Source: Blasia pusilla (Eukaryota; Marchantiophyta; Marchantiopsida; Blasiales). From it: DNA of 64,000 nt. Below the pieces are notes generated by a model that worked only from the letters and a program-made list of their open reading frames with translations, did not search any database and had not been told where the DNA came from. This document shows, in pieces, positions 21,758-36,270 of this stretch. How positions within the stretch are numbered: position 1 is the stretch's first letter; every line of letters begins with the position of its first letter. The DNA is taken from positions 25,048,001-25,112,000 of the forward strand of contig CM114272.1 of assembly GCA_050084515.1 (NCBI GenBank), in the 5' to 3' direction. A program made the position numbers and the translations under genes.

Positions 21758-24400
21758 GCTCCCTATACGGGCTACGTTTGGCTTGAACCTTAACCGCACC
21801 CCTCCTGTGCGAGCCCCATGCGGGTTAAAATGTATTGTGAAAAAAAATAAATTTTAATTGAAAAAGAAGAAGAAGAATGGCCCCTTGCGTATGCAAGATT
21901 TGGGCTATATCCATCCCACACCCTACCTGTGCTCCTCCCACACGGATTGAATCTGGGCGGACAAGGGTAGCAAGAGGGAGAGGAGAGAAGGGAGAGGAGT
22001 GTTGTGCAGAATTGGGTGCGGAATGCCTGTAGTCAGGTGGAACACAGACATAAGTCCACGGATATGGACTTTGTCCATGTGCAACCCTGTAGGTGGCTTA
22101 TGTTAGGAGTACCACAAGAAATGACATACCATATTTGCCATAATGTTGAAGATGTTGCCTTAGGTGCGAAAGTCCTTATTTTCCGAAAATCTCTAGAGAT
22201 GATCCGTGATGCCATTTCCTATCGTGATGCATGTATTTCCTTTCACATGGATTACTTCCATATTCCCATTGGTATGAAAGAAGATGACCACATTTGTTGA
22301 AGAGTGCAATGTCCAGATGTTCATAGGACTTTGTAATGTTGGTTGTATCCTTGTTGTTATAAGATTTTCCAACATATTGTAATTTAGAGTATGGCCTAGA
22401 TCATGATTGGCCTTAGGAGGTCAGCTTCTAGAATTTTTAAGATGTTGGCTATGCAAATCTTGGTATAGCTACTCTAAAAACCCATTGAATTTTGAACCTT
22501 TTAAGCACATTCTAGAAAACTAAAGGAGAGGCTTAATTATAATGGATGAATGGCGCACTTTAGGATGAATGTTGTTAGGTCTAACATGTACTTTGGGAAC
22601 TAATTTTTTTTTACCATATGCACAACACAATATTGGTTGCATTGGATATGAAGTTTGATTGGATATTTTCAATAAAGACACTTCCCTCACTTTGTCTTTG
22701 TTGCCCTTTATTTTTGCCAAAAGTTTGTGAGATAAACCAACCTCTGGTGCTTGTGTGAACATGGGCCTCGAAGATTTTTCCTTTTAGACAAAGTGAAACT
22801 AGTTTATTTGCATATCATTAGAGGGGAACCCAAATTCCAAGTTCTTTAGACTTTTAGAAAGAGTGATACTTTGGATGAATTACAAAATAAGTTAGAAGGG
22901 TAGAAAAGGTGGAGTGATGCAACCTTTCTATTTTGGGATATGAGGGTGGGGCCTATGGTAGACAAAGATTTGGAAGATAGGATAGAGCTTGAGGAAATGG
23001 GAGGATATGTCTATCTAGTTGACTGTAATATAGAACCTAAATCTTCACTTTCCCCACCAACAGAAAATGTAGATTTAAGGAGTCAAAATCCCATAGCAAC
23101 CTTTTCTCTAGTTGAGGATGCAACTAATAGAATACAATCCTATGACAAGTTTGAAGCCATACCAAGCCAAGTTATTCCTTATTTAGGTCACTCAAACATC
23201 TCCAACTTTGTCTAAGTTGAGGTTGCATCCATAGAAATTTACACGAGAGAATTCGAAAGGGCATCCATTGGTGACGTGATCTTGATTCCGTAGAGATAAG
23301 AGGAACTTGGAAATCCAAGCCTTATAAAGTCATATTACATTGAGTATTAGCAAAAGTCATTAGAAGACTCCACAAAAACATGAAGGATGCCAATTGGGAC
23401 CATCGCACATGGGTTGTGAAGACATATGATCATGATGAGTAGCCTCAAGAGAGGTTGTCTTGTCTGGAGTGTTGTGAGGATTTTGGTAACACTTTGGGGT
23501 TAGAATGTAAGAAATCCATAGAGAATAATTTCAAACATTGAAAAAAATATTGTGATAGTAGTCACTACATGGAAATAAGGAGTGCAAAGAATGGGCAACC
23601 CGATCGGAAGAAACCTAGAACAGAAAAAGGATTATGCCGAAACTTCATAAATCCCAAGGTTGAGGTATAGGATGCTTTGACACCATATCATGAGAGAAAT
23701 AAACTAGGGAGTTGGTGGGTCTATCTCTCTATTTATCTAGTTATCTGGAGATATCAATGAGGAGCTTGACATCATTCCGATGTTTATAGCCAAATGTACA
23801 TATTACGAGGGTGAATTTTCCTTGGTTCCTTCCCATACAAATGTAAGAAATAATTTGATTGAGCATTAAGCTAGTGAGAAATATTTGTAAGCTATACAGA
23901 TAAGACATGGTGACATGGGAAAATCTCCTATAAAGAATGGCCTTCCCATATCCATCTTTGACATATAATCAAAGATGGGTATGCAAGATTGCTTGCCCAA
24001 CAATGCCTTGGAGAAATGGTTGATCAAGAAAGACAAAGCATCTAAATTTGGAACTACATCTGATGGGGACAGATCAAGCCAACAAGTTGAGAACATGCAC
24101 AATATTGTTTTTCTGAAATATATTGGGGATATTGAAAGGAAAGTGTGATTTTAAGTGGGTATCCACATGCACATGATGTGAAGGCCGCCATATTGTTAGA
24201 CCAATGTGGAGGAAAGACTTGGGAAGTTGAATCGAAGGTGGAGGAGAAAGGGTTTTCAATCCCACAAATGGTTGAGATTGAGGGCTTATTTAGTTCAATG
24301 AATTTTTTTTCTACATGTAAAGGCTAGGAGGCTTTTTTAAGAAGTTGACAAGTGTTTAGATCTGATCAAGGAAAAGAACTTCAGGGCAAGGTTGTAGAGA
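21754..24400. other. Decayed sequence, nothing firmly recognised
   Basis: Short broken frames occur. One open frame at 22940-23215 (with GGYVYLVDCNIEPKSS) and broken frames to about 24320 (with CLECCEDFGNTLGLECKKS and GYPHAHDVKAAI) look like a degenerate protein gene on the plus strand, perhaps of a mobile element. I do not recognise the family. Confidence 0.3.
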
Positions 24401-24401
24401 A

Positions 24402-24940
24402 CCCCCCCCCCCCCAAGTTGTTTTAGTGCTCAAGCCCGCACCCGTTGCATGGCCCGCCAAAGCCCGCAACTAGGCCCGAAGGGCGAGATCAGGGCCTACG
24501 GACGCCCCTAGCCCGTCATGCTATGGGGACCTTAGCCTGCCTAGTAAGGGCCAAGCCTGCCTTGCGGGCTTGGTTGCAAGCTCTGGTGGGCCACGCAATG
24601 GTTGCGGGCTTTGTTAGCCCGGGTCTTCGTGGCGGGCTCCAATGCAGTCCGCGGGTACCTGGGATTGCACGGACATGTCTCTCTATAGGACGGACATATC
24701 TATGTAGGCTCAGGTACCTCCGGCCCGCACCCGAGCCCCAAGAGCCTATAATGTAGACCCGGGTGGGCTGAGCCCGCACCCTTTTTGTAGTCTGTCTGAA
24801 GCCCGCGCAAGGCCCACAGTAAGTTGGGATCCCATTGAGTGGGCTTGAGTCTGCCACGCAAGCTCAACCGCGTGCCTGAGCGTCCCCAATGGGGGATCAA
24901 CCTGCCCTATGGGCTTTTGCCCATAGGGCAGGTTTCTGTG
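24402..24940. repeat. GC-rich degenerate repeat with poly(C) and an inverted repeat
   Basis: A 13-nt C run (24402-24414) is followed by degenerate GCCCGC/GCGGGCT-type repeats to about 24880, similar in wording to the minisatellite at 61040-61580. A perfect 16-bp inverted repeat lies at 24899-24914 and 24919-24934 with a TTTT spacer. Frames in this stretch are compositional. Confidence 0.6.
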
Positions 24941-27900
24941 CAATCTTGCTGATCAACAAAAAATATGCGATGCATGTCTTCCACCTCAACTTCGGCAAGT
25001 TATTGGACAAAGTTGGGTGTTGCTTCGAATCAAATCCTAAATAGGTATTAGTGTTGACCCAATCCATAATCAAAATAGTTTTTCCCTTCAATTTTACAAT
25101 GTCAAGGTATCCATCAATCTTTCTACAAAAATTCTTCAAGTTCACTATTATCACCTCCAACTCTTGAACTCTCGTCACCTATCTAGGTCGTGTCGTCCTT
25201 CGTTCTTCAAATCATTGATCATCTTCGCATAGTTAGGTTTTACTTTCATCTTCACTGTAGCCTTGATCAACTTGGCTTCAAGACACTTGTTAATTCCATT
25301 CAATAATTTGCTCCATGATCTTCGCCTTTGATTAGTCCATTAGTTGCTTCCCTTTAACTTTGGATAACATGAATTTCTTGAAATGAGTCTTAAAGTCGTC
25401 TTAGAGCAAACATTGTTGTATGGAGGGTTCCTCTCGATCTACAATGTATTGTACAAACATGGCTTGGTGCAGATTGGGATGAAGAACCTGCTAGCTATAG
25501 GGCCACTCACGTCATCGTATTGTCGATTGTTGTGCCAAAGGTTCAACTCTGCCAATGTTCCTTTGTAAAGTCGATGACGCTTCAGGCTTCGGTCTAGTTA
25601 CTTCATCTCCGCTTATAGGGATAGATGAACTTGATGGCCAATTATATTCTAGGATAATTTCTCCCAAAAAAATAAGAACATGCATGCTTCCTTAGACATG
25701 GATTAGGCCGGGCTCCTCTCAATAGTTGATGGAGATGTCGGAAATCAATTTTCTTTGTATCCTTGATCTCATAATCTCATCTAGATTCCTTTATGTAGTA
25801 GCTTGGGTTGTTAGTCCCAAAAACAATGTACTTCAATCCAAATTCATCCCTTCTTGTTCAAACAATAACATTTGAATGAATATTCATTGTACTTCAACCT
25901 TCCTCCCTTGCTCCCTCCCAATATTCATGCAGCTACATATCGAGATCTCCTTTTGTCCCAAACATGTTTTATCCACGGATCACATGAATGCACCATCCCA
26001 TGCCCTATGTCCCATCAAACTATGGAAAAATGGATTCAAGTCCCATACTTTGTTCCATGGTGTTTTTTCAACTCTACAAAGTCACGTGAGTGAAGGGTCT
26101 GTTACTAGAATAGCAAGTGGTAGTCCAAACACACTAATGATGTAGGTCTCATCTAAGTGGTTTGGCTTATGGTAGGTGAGCCTAAATCGAGAAAAACCTC
26201 CATGATAACTTCCAAACTTGGACCATAAGCTTGTGCTTCACGTGGCGATTGATTAACAATGATTGATGGCCCGGGTATAGGGTTATTGATCCATCGTCTC
26301 TACTTGGGACTCCACAAAAACCACAGTAATATCTTCTTCATCTCTCGTGGGAATATTTCTTGAATTTATGTATGAGAAGAGTGAAGGAATTTTTGGTTCA
26401 TGCAAGTAATGCAAAATAAGCTATCAAATGCATGATCAATAATGAACCTCAATTCAAACCATCGAATATCATTTATATTTCCCTTTGACAAAGTGTTTAT
26501 TTCCTTTTGGGATTTTACTTATTAATGGACACACAACTTGGATAGAACACAACTTATGTGATATGTTGTGGTTGAGCTTCAAAACTCATGCATTTTTTCA
26601 GTTGAAGTACTCATGTAACTCACAACCTCATAGACATGGAAAATACACATTTAATCTAATAACATAATAAATAAAACTAAAGTAGGCTTCCCTTATAAAT
26701 AGTTATAAAACTATCATACATGTTTTGGTCTGAGTTAACAATCTAACATTTACTCCACATTGGTCTTAGGACGGGGTAAAAACAACAAGCATCATCCATA
26801 TAGATGTTTGTTTTGTGTCTTGTGTAGAACACTATATATATTGGCTTTTGCCTCTACAATCCTAATAAATCCCCCGTGCCTATGGTTGGATTCACCATCT
26901 TCTTGATATAGTAATTCAACTTGTTATCCCTAAACGTAGCTGTCGATTGGTTTTATAGAGGGCAGGATATGAAAAATTGTACAGATTCTTGAACAAACTC
27001 TGTAAAATAACCCCGATATAATAAACATAAAAAAATCCATGAATAGTTGAAGCATTGAGATGCATCAAATAATGTTTCGTTAACTCCAAAGCTACGTGTG
27101 GACTGCGTTTACATGGGGAATGAGAGTATCGAATGGAACCAACCAACCTCATTTGCTCAAATTTCTAGGCAAACCTAAGATCCATGATCCTAACAAACAC
27201 TAAAGTGTATCCAAGGTTTTAAGAGACTAGGGACCAAATTGAGAATCCCAATGAGGAAAGTGCAACAAAATATTCTACGCATGAACATCCACGTGTACCC
27301 AACCATGGTTTGGAAATATGCAAGAGTCTCAAGAAGGGCCAAAGCAAGGTCAACCCTTCTTATCATAAAAACCTACATTCCTTGAAATGAGGATTATTTG
27401 ATTAAACTCTAGTAGTCATTATCATCTCCATCCTTGCTAACATCTTACAGAGATAACTACCATTCCAAAGAGGGAATAAAAGAGTGGGAGTACTCAAAAT
27501 AGGAAGGGAAAAAATAGGTTGAATAATTGGAGGATGCTCCTTATGGCATGCAACCATCTCCCTCTTCAACTCACTTAACCCGGATCTAGTACTATGTCTC
27601 TATTTCGATGTCTCTGGTCTTTAAACACCTTTGTAACATATGAGAATGAATCTCCCATCATTTGTATAAGCTTTGGCCTTAAGAACTTGAATGTAAATAT
27701 AACATCTCCAACCCACTCAAGAATGAAACGTGTCTTGTTATTCACTCCTTCCAATTCATCTATATATGCACACCAAGAAATGGATAGTATTCTCACTCAC
27801 TTGCTTAGAGTTATATTTGACAAATTGATTTGGTTGAACCAAAGCTTTCATCTTTTGGGTTGCAAAGCAATGTTCCCACTCTCTAGCCTTATCAACAAAT

Positions 27901-27979
27901 AATTTTCTCATTATTGTGTTAAGGAATCAATCACCAATATTTGAGTTGGATTCAATCCATCTTATATAATTATCTCCTT
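24941..27979. other. No recognisable gene or element
   Basis: About 3 kb of moderately AT-rich sequence. All open frames are short and overlap others on both strands; none shows a motif I can name. It may be very old transposon debris. Confidence 0.4.
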
Positions 27980-28529
<550 letters not shown>

Positions 28530-28559
28530 GATTCATTGTCCACGGGGATCCCATAGGAC

Positions 28560-31500
28560 CATGGGACTTAGCTTTGAGACTTAACAACAATTTTGGAGAG
28601 AAAGCAAGCATCAGCGAGGGCCTAAGTGGTCCTTTGAGCCAGGTGAGAGTCCCTGGTCTTCACAAAACTATGCAAGAATTTAGCAATTTGAATCTGATTG
28701 TGCCTAGCCATGAATGCGAGGACCTTGGGAGCCCGGTGATCAGAGAGATCCGAGAAGTCAAGCCTAATGTGATTGTGAAAGGTGCAGTTAAAGAGGTAGT
28801 GATGTTCATCATCAATAACCCCCTAGTTGCAAAATCTACATAATTTTTCCTCCCTTTTCTTCCGTGAGAATTTTCCTTTCTCAATCTCAAGGTCAGTAGA
28901 GCCACATCCGAATTTCGCTAATGTATGACTTAACTTAGTGGGAATGGGCGTAAAGATGTAAGAGGCTCGCTGCATGGATATGCAGTTGGTCATGAGGATG
29001 TGGTAGCGCCTCATTCTTTCACCATTTTTGTGAAATGAATTCCACCTGCTTTCCTAGAGACGCTCGTGTTGGCCCCACCAGGCAATGTAATTGTTGTGTA
29101 ATTGTTCAGCAAGGTCATGGTGGGTGGCCATAGGCAGGTCGCCAATGGAGATTCCCCATTTCATGAGCCACTCCGTGTAGTCATAGTACCAATTTTTAGG
29201 CCCAAGGGTGGCACTAATTTTTGAAACCACATAGGCTCTGGCGGAGAGACGATTAAGATCGTCCTAGCAGATATTCTCTAGGTGTTGGAGAAATGTGATC
29301 ACATTTTTAACAGCATGGATCTCCATTGGTACCTCCCCAAACTCAGCAAGTAGAATGTCATGGGGAGTGGTTTTCCTAATGCCTAGACTATGATGCATGA
29401 AGAGTTTCTGGGGGACTTCAAGGCCAAGCCTTGGGGTTGGGGCCTCACACCTTAGATGCATAGAGTGTGGCTAGGATCACCAGAGCTTTGAAGAGATGGA
29501 GTTTCTGTGGAATATGCCAGAGTTCCATTCTTCTGCAATTGGATTGTAGCATATGTAGACCCCTCAAGCCAGCGTTGATCTTGTTGCGACTCCTATTGGT
29601 TCTCCATTGGTTGTTGGGTTTGAGTTGTACCCCTAGGTATATGTACTAACCCACAATCTCAATGGTCTCCCTTCTTAGTCCCTGGCTGAAGGTGAAAGTG
29701 TGTGACCGCTGCGCCGTAGGGAGCTGTGATCCAAAGATGATTATCTTCATTTTCAGCTAGTTGATTTCCATGCCCAATTTGTTGCAGAAGCTTGATAGTG
29801 CATTCAGGTTAAGTTGGAGCCGATGTGATATTCTAGACATCAGAACTATATCATCTGCATACAACAACAGGGGGATGAGGCAATGCGTGTGCTAGTTGTG
29901 GGGGATCTCCATTCACTCCACAGAGCACCTCTTCAAGTTCGTCAATGTAGAGCCCAAACAATGTAGGTGAGAGGGGGCATCCTTGTTTGACTCCGGTGTT
30001 GGAAGATAAAGTTTCAGATCTGCCCCTCTTCTTGGCAATCCGTGCAAACAACTGAGCATATAAGACCTTGATTGTTGTAAGTTGTTGTGGTGGGACACCC
30101 AACTCTTCAATTCGTTTCCAAAGAAGTGGCCTTGGGATTGTTTCAAATGCCTTCTTGAAGTCTACAAAACAGCAAAACAATTTACCCGACATTTGAACAA
30201 TTCTCGACTTGGAAGTTTCTTCAATCAGTACCCAGAGTGTGAGAAGGTGATCCAGTAGATCCCAAATCCCATTCGGCCAGGGGTTGGTGGGAGCGGTATT
30301 TTTGGAGTGCTAAAGTTGGGTACCATATGTGGTCCAGATCTGTAGATCCTACAGTTGAATGATGTTTTGTCTATTCTTTAGTATTCTCCAAAATTTGGCG
30401 GATTGGTATTTCATGTGTTCTGTGAACTCTGTGATCTTGATGGCAATGTATTTGTGTTTCTTCCCACGTACCAATCGTTTGTAAGTTTTCTGCAACAATC
30501 AAGTGTGTTGAGAGTGTGGATCCTCCCTCAGTCGGTGATTCAGCTCCTTGCAGCCCTCTTTGCAATCCTTCTCAAACCAGGGTTGGGAGAAGAACGTAGA
30601 AGCTTATCTAATGTGTTTGCCTCTAAAAAGTTGGAAAGGTAAGACTTTTGTGCAACATTGATATAGCATGTTGCTGAACTCAATCGTGCTCATTATGGGT
30701 GAGCACTCTATAAGAGCCTTGTTGACGAGTGTGATGAGTTCATCTTTCTTTTCCTGAAGGAAAGTGTATCGATATTTGGTCGGCAGGGTTAATTTTTCTG
30801 CAGCCTCTTGGGTGGTTTTGGAGACCATGATGTCAAAGTAGAGTGGTTCATGATCAAATTCTAGAACGTGCATGACTCAGACATTGGCAACCAGATGTGG
30901 TAATTGATGTACTTCCCCAATCAGGTAGTCAACCATTGATGTCAACGTTTCTCTGTTGGAGTCAGAGTGTCCAATGGAAGTGCAATCCTGATTGTGGCCA
31001 CATAGCCATATATGTCATTGGCAAGTACCAAACAATGTGTTGAGCAAAAATGGAGAAGTTTCTCTCCATTGGCTATTTTTTCCTTGTCCATTGAATTGCG
31101 TTGCAGGTGTGGGAAGAATACTTCTCCGAGAGACGTGCCAGCCGACTAAGCATCAATCCCTTCCATGTTGGTGTTGTTTGACATATAAATTGGAGCTTGA
31201 GTGTTAGATGTTCTCCCGTTGAAATCTCCTAATAGGAGGATATTTTCCCTGTGCGTGTGGTGCTCAATAGATGTAGAGAGAGCCTCATACGAGAATTCTC
31301 TTTGGAGCACAATGGAAGTGAAGTAGCAAACAACAATGAGGAGATCTTTCGATAACCCCGCTTCTTTGGTGACCTTGATCGAAAGAAAGTGTTTCTCGTG
31401 ATCACTCTTGGCTATGGAGACAGAAGGTTGTAACCATGATGCGACCAAGCATGCCAGGCCACCGTGTCCTTTGTTGTTTGTGTTTGTGAATGGGTTGTGG

Positions 31501-32080
31501 ATAGCTAAGACCTTGAAGTCCTATGTATTGGGAATGCAGTTGGAATCATATTCATGTGTTTCAGAAAAAAAGATAAGGTCCAATTTTGTGCCCAGATACG
31601 TAATGCCATTGCCTCTGGACCAGAATGGTCCTTCATAATTGTGAAAAACTGCTTGAATGGATGAGTTGGTAATATCCTTCCCATGCACCATTCCCTATAG
31701 GAAGGAGGTCTTGTCAAGGAGGTTTGTCACCTCCAAGGCATAGTTCCGAGTTGTAGAATTTTTTATTCTCTGGTTGGAATTTGAGTTTTTGCTCATTGCC
31801 CCTCATGTTTGTAGTATTGGTGATGCATTGTTGTGTCTTCTAGGTACTGGTGTCATGGCCTTTCCTTCCTTGAGTTCACTCCAAAGACCGTTGTTGCGGG
31901 CATCGGAACCTTATCTCTTTCAATAGGGAGTGTTGCTCTTTTCTTGGTGGTCAGATCTGCGAAGATACAAATAGCGAATCCTTTTAGGATTGCTTTATTG
32001 CCGAGGATGGCCAACCTCGTTTCCATCGTTGGTCCCCATTATTTCTATGCAGGGGAGTGTCATGGTAGCCGCATCAATCC
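28560..32080 (-). mobile_element. LINE (non-LTR retrotransposon) inserted in E3
   Basis: On the minus strand the AP-type endonuclease comes first (31640-31146), with FFSETHEYD in the region of the catalytic Glu and LLLGDFNGRT. RT follows (30192-29851) with CFVDFKKAFETIPR, the GVKQGCPLSPTLFGLYID motif and then YADDIV at about 29850. The C-terminal zinc motif (CRFCN then HHYLFNC, about 28860-28810) is typical of LINE proteins. Frames are broken by stops between domains. The order and antisense orientation within E3 mark it as a later insertion. Both edges are approximate. Confidence 0.85.
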
Positions 32081-32084
32081 GTGG

Positions 32085-33240
32085 AGGACATGTGCCGCTT
32101 TGGGGCTCGACTAAGGAGATGCAACGCTTAGCCATTAAGCATGTGCAGACCGCGTGGAGCAAGACGTTTGCACTAGAGTGTGACGGGTCAAAGGAAACCC
32201 AGGTAGGAAGGTGTGCTACTATGACCTCTTTGGACACCACCCCGATTGTGTGATGCATCCCAAAGGAGGGTATTCGAATGTTCAATCTCTTTGGAGGGAT
32301 CAACACTGGGTTAACTGCTATTTTGCACGCTGGAGTGCGCGTGCAGCAGTACGTGCATGTGGAGATTGATGATGTTGCGAGGCGCACTTCACTTCACCAT
32401 GTGGGGCAATAACGCCATTTTCCCGACTTGTTGTTTGCATCGCCATTCAGGGTTACCAAAGTTCCCTACCAAGGGACATGTCATTGTTGGGGGCACATGA
32501 CTTGGAGCGGGTAGGGACCATAGACTTGGTCATTGCTGCTTGGCCGTGTCATGGCCAATCGAGTGTGGGACGAGGTACCGTTAGCTGACACTTGGTCTAG
32601 GTTGTTTTGGGAGATGATGCGGATCTTGCAACATTCACAAGAGCGTCAACCTCGTTCTCTAGCACACTTTTTGGAGAATGTGCCAATTTTGGGGAAATCG
32701 AGGTCCCGCGTGGTGATAAGTGCACATCAGGTGCGCGCATGGATCAGCCCGGCAATATTTTTAGATACGGCGAGTGTAGTTTCTAGAGCACACCGCCCAC
32801 GTCTTTGGTGGACCAACTTGGTACCACATGAGGTGTTGCAGAGGGCTTATGCGAGAGTGGAGCGTCCCTCCGATTTGTTGGTGGATTCTATATTGGATCC
32901 AGGCTTCGATTATAGGCAGTCAAGTACGATGATCAACCATTGTTGACTATGGTCAACAAGATTGGCATGACACGAGCAGCCTTTTCCACATTGTTGAGTT
33001 TTCCCACTTCCTATGCATTCAAGGAGGCCGCACTTGGCTTGGTTTGGGATGACCAGATACAGAGGTTGGTGGAGCTTAACGCCGATGAGCGAGAGCGAGC
33101 GATGAGATTTTCCACAAGAGTGACGGCAGTACTGTCACTATCAAAGGCATCATAACGTCATGTCTTGGGTCAAGCAATGGACTTGAATTGCTTGATATGG
33201 ATTTTCAGCTTAGGAGTAGCTGAGCAATGTTGTTTGAGGA
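32085..33240 (+). pseudogene. E3 DNA methyltransferase remnant
   Basis: The sequence follows the E1 enzyme: LDTTPIV, FNLFGGINT (motif I), WPCHGQ at the catalytic site (Cys codon 32547-32549; Gln replaced by His), then a frame at 32533-32946 with RLFWEMMRILQ, LENVPIL and RAHRPRLWWTNL, continuing through VDSILDPG without the E1 frameshift. The C-terminal motif region (MGQAMDLNCLIW) is at 33162-33200. Stops at about 32253 and 32409 and several frame changes make it inactive. Confidence 0.85.
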
Positions 33241-33519
33241 TGCGACATATCACAAAAGTTGCGTTGGGGAGCCCCATACCTATCGAGATGGTTGAGGCAG
33301 TGGCTGGGGGCAAGAACCGAGGAGATCGACACACTAGGGATGATCGGGAGAGACACCCTTGGACTTCTTGGGATGTTTTGCAGGTACGCCAGGATATGAT
33401 AGCCACACCATCGAGCATGGTTCTGGATAATGCTCGTGGAGATGAGAGTTCTATTGTTGCAGAAAGGGTTGCACCATAGCAACCACCAACATTCGCGCCG
33501 GAGAGTCCTACCGTAGTCA

Positions 33520-34700
33520 CAATGGAGACTTGGGAGCCAGATATGGGCCCTAAGTTGGCAAGAAGAAAGAGGCGTCGGATACACCACTTCCTTAGGAGCT
33601 ATAAGAGTTGTTTTGCATTTAGTATGCATGATTTGGGTATCTGAAGGGTCGAGGGATCCTCATTGAGTTCATTGGATTTGCGAGCCAAATACCATCAACT
33701 GCCTATCAAATTGGAGGATAGGCAGAATACAGTATTTTGGGGCATCAATCCTCACGGGAAGTATTGTTTGTACGAGTGGCGGTTCTTACCATTTGGGTTA
33801 AAGAACGCCCCGGCTGAGTTTCAGAGGGTCATGGATAGGATCTTGGTAGGTCTGGATTTTGCTATGTACAATATTGATGACATCGTAGTCTTTAGCGCCA
33901 CGGTTGAGAAGCATGAGCGACATCCAAAGGAGGTGTTTTGACGATTGCAGTTACATGGGCTAAAGCTACAACAAGGCAAGTGCAAGTTCTTCTATGGTGA
34001 GATTGAGTACTTGGGTCATACAATATACCCAGGGGGCCTTGATGTGCAACAAGAAAAGGTAGAGGCTATTTCACGCATTCCATGCCCTACAGATTTGAGT
34101 CGAGTTCGTGCATTCATGGGATTGGCAAACTTCTATTGACAGTACGTCAAGGGCTTCAATTCGATTGCGAAGCAGCTAACCTTGATGACCAAGGTGGATC
34201 AGGAGTGGCACACGGGGATGAGCAAGAGAGAGCATTTCAGATGCTCAACAACAGATTGACTTTCACGCCCATATTAAGGAGACTGATCAGGGGGCATTCT
34301 TTCGAGTTGCATACCGATTCGAGCATGTTGGGGCTTGGATCGCTCGAACAACGCTGTAGAGGCGAAGTATAGCTCGTATGAGGGTGAGTGCTTGGTTGTA
34401 GTGTGGCTATTACACACATTTTAGATGTTATCTATTCGGAAATCCCTTTACCATCATTACTGATCATCAGCCACTTAAGTGGTTGATGGAGTCTGATAAG
34501 CTTACAAGGAAGTTTGCGAGGTGGGCTTTTTTTTTACAAGAGTATGACCCAGGTGGTGCATAGACCTGGAATGCTCAACCAATATGCAGATGGTTTGAGC
34601 CGTAACCCATTCCCGAGTGCGCAAGATACGACTCGAGCTCTTTGGCATGGTGAGAGTGATGAGGAGTTGGTGCCAGGATGGCATGTGTCAGCCTATTTGG
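33520..34700 (+). pseudogene. pol: E3 reverse transcriptase and RNase H remnant
   Basis: SFAFSMHD-like sequence at about 33610 jumps directly to SLDLRAKYHQLPI at 33663, so the N-terminal RT part is deleted. LPFGLKNAPAEFQRVMDRI and YNIDDIVVFS (an altered YxDD, near 33870) follow, then GKCKFFYGEIEYLGH. RNase H pieces run from FELHTDSSMLGLG (34300) through DHQPLKWLMES to DGLSRNPFPS. Several stops are present. Confidence 0.85.
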
Positions 34701-34739
34701 GCTTGTTGGCTATGGAGAGCTAGATTGCTGAGACTTCGA

Positions 34740-35995
34740 TGGCGAGGTCTAATGGAGAGTCCTTAAATCTAGAGGTCAGTGAGGAGACGACAAGTGGCCG
34801 AGACATTCACGATGATGGAGTGGTCTTGGAGTACCTGCGTACTGGCATCGTCGCGAGCATAATGGGTGCTAGAGAGCATGATTGGATCCTACGGCGATCC
34901 AGACAATTTCGGTGGGAGGACACACATGTGTTGCAAGTGTGGAAGGATAGTAGAGTGCGTGTAGTGCCTCATCCTTCGTAAACAGCACGTTTGGTGCTTC
35001 ATGCCCACGAGGAGTTGGGTCATTTTGGAATGAAGCGGACGTACAACTTGCTCTAGATTCAATATTGGTGGCAAGGCATGCAGACTGACATTTAGCAATT
35101 TGTTGCCAGATGCATGGTCTATGATCCAGTTCGAGCATCGTTCAATGCTCCGACTCCACAATTGCATCCACTTCCGATCGTCGGTTTAGGTTATAGATGG
35201 AGTTTGGATTTTTTAGGACCTTTGCCTATGACGGAGCGCCATAGTCGTTATGTGTTGGTGATGGTCGAACACTTCTCAAAGTGGATAGAGTTGGTTGCAT
35301 TGCCTAACAAAGCGAGTGAGGGAGTAGCGTATGCCTTCCTAGATTGAGTGTTGAGTCATTACGGCGCACCAGCTAAGATGTTGACAGACCAGGGTACAAA
35401 GTTCCACGGGGAGTTTTCAGCCTTGTGTGATCAGGCACTGATCGACAACCGTACTCCTTTGGGAGATCCGCTCCGCTAGTCCATCCTGAGGCGGATGGAC
35501 TAGCGGAGCGGGTTGTGCAGATGGTGAAGAGAGGACTACGCAAGTATGACTTGCAGAGAGGTCACCTAGGAGATTGGAACCTTCAGTTGCCGTGGTTGGC
35601 GATGGGATAAAAATTCAACATGCAAGCATCCTTAACGTCTTCCTCACCGTACTTGTTGTTTTATGGCCGAGAGCCACATTTACCTGCGGCCATTCATCCA
35701 GATGTTGGTGAGGTGTTGAACCTTGAGGACCCTGATGTATGGATGTGAGCATGTTCTTAGAGGGCTGAATTGTTTTGGAGAGTGATGCCCATGTCGTTTG
35801 AGAACTTGGCGATTGCGCAACATCGGGATACGTTGAGGTATGCAACTATTTAGGGAGGTGGTTATCGACCTACTATCCAGAGGTTTCATTAAGGAGACTA
35901 TGTCTACTTGCAGCATACAACACCCACGAGGTTGGATGTGACTGCAGGGCCCACCATCTTGAGAGTGCGTGAGGTTTTTCCATCCGGTGTTCTCT
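34740..35995 (+). pseudogene. E3 integrase remnant
   Basis: HHCC-domain sequence (HEELGHFGMKRTYN, then MVYDPVRA with the first Cys of CMVCD replaced) leads to WSLDFLGPLP, VMVEHFSKWIELVALP and the second Asp in MLTDQGTKFHG. HPEADGLAERVVQM at 35482-35523 includes the catalytic Glu. Then PYLLFYGREPHLP and the C-terminal region VYLQHTTPTRLDV continue towards the PHD finger. A quasi-palindrome at 35468-35511 breaks the frame just before the Glu motif. Confidence 0.85.
35468..35511. repeat. 19-bp perfect inverted repeat inside the E3 integrase
   Basis: Arms 35468-35486 and 35493-35511 are exact reverse complements separated by TGAGGC. The right arm is the normal integrase coding sequence; the left arm is an extra inverted copy of it. 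This is the signature of a template switch during DNA synthesis. Confidence 0.9.
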
Positions 35996-36015
35996 TATTG
36001 GAGTGACGTGATGGT

Positions 36016-36270
36016 ATGTTTTGGAAGGACCATGTGTGTAATTGTACGCCATGTCATCTTCCAAACATTGACGGTACAGTTGATCCGAGCTTAGCAATAG
36101 TTCTTGCAGACTTGCGGTGTATGTTGTGTGGTTCCGCCCGTGGTGCAGCCACTATGCTAGTGTGTGATGGGTGTTTGAGAGGATGGCATATGGCATGTTT
36201 TTTTTACGCCACCTCTCACTAGGGTTCCTCAAGGACGATGGATGTGTCCCAGATGTACATTGAGTAGGTA
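36016..36270 (+). pseudogene. E3 integrase tail and PHD finger
   Basis: The frame reads FWKDHVCNCTPCHLPN, then LRCMLCGSARG, LVCDGCLRGWHMAC, all canonical PHD zinc ligands. A frameshift in a T run at about 36204 moves the rest (TPPLTRVP, WMCPRC) to the next frame. This is the best-preserved PHD first half in the window, with the Trp that is mutated in E1. Confidence 0.86.
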
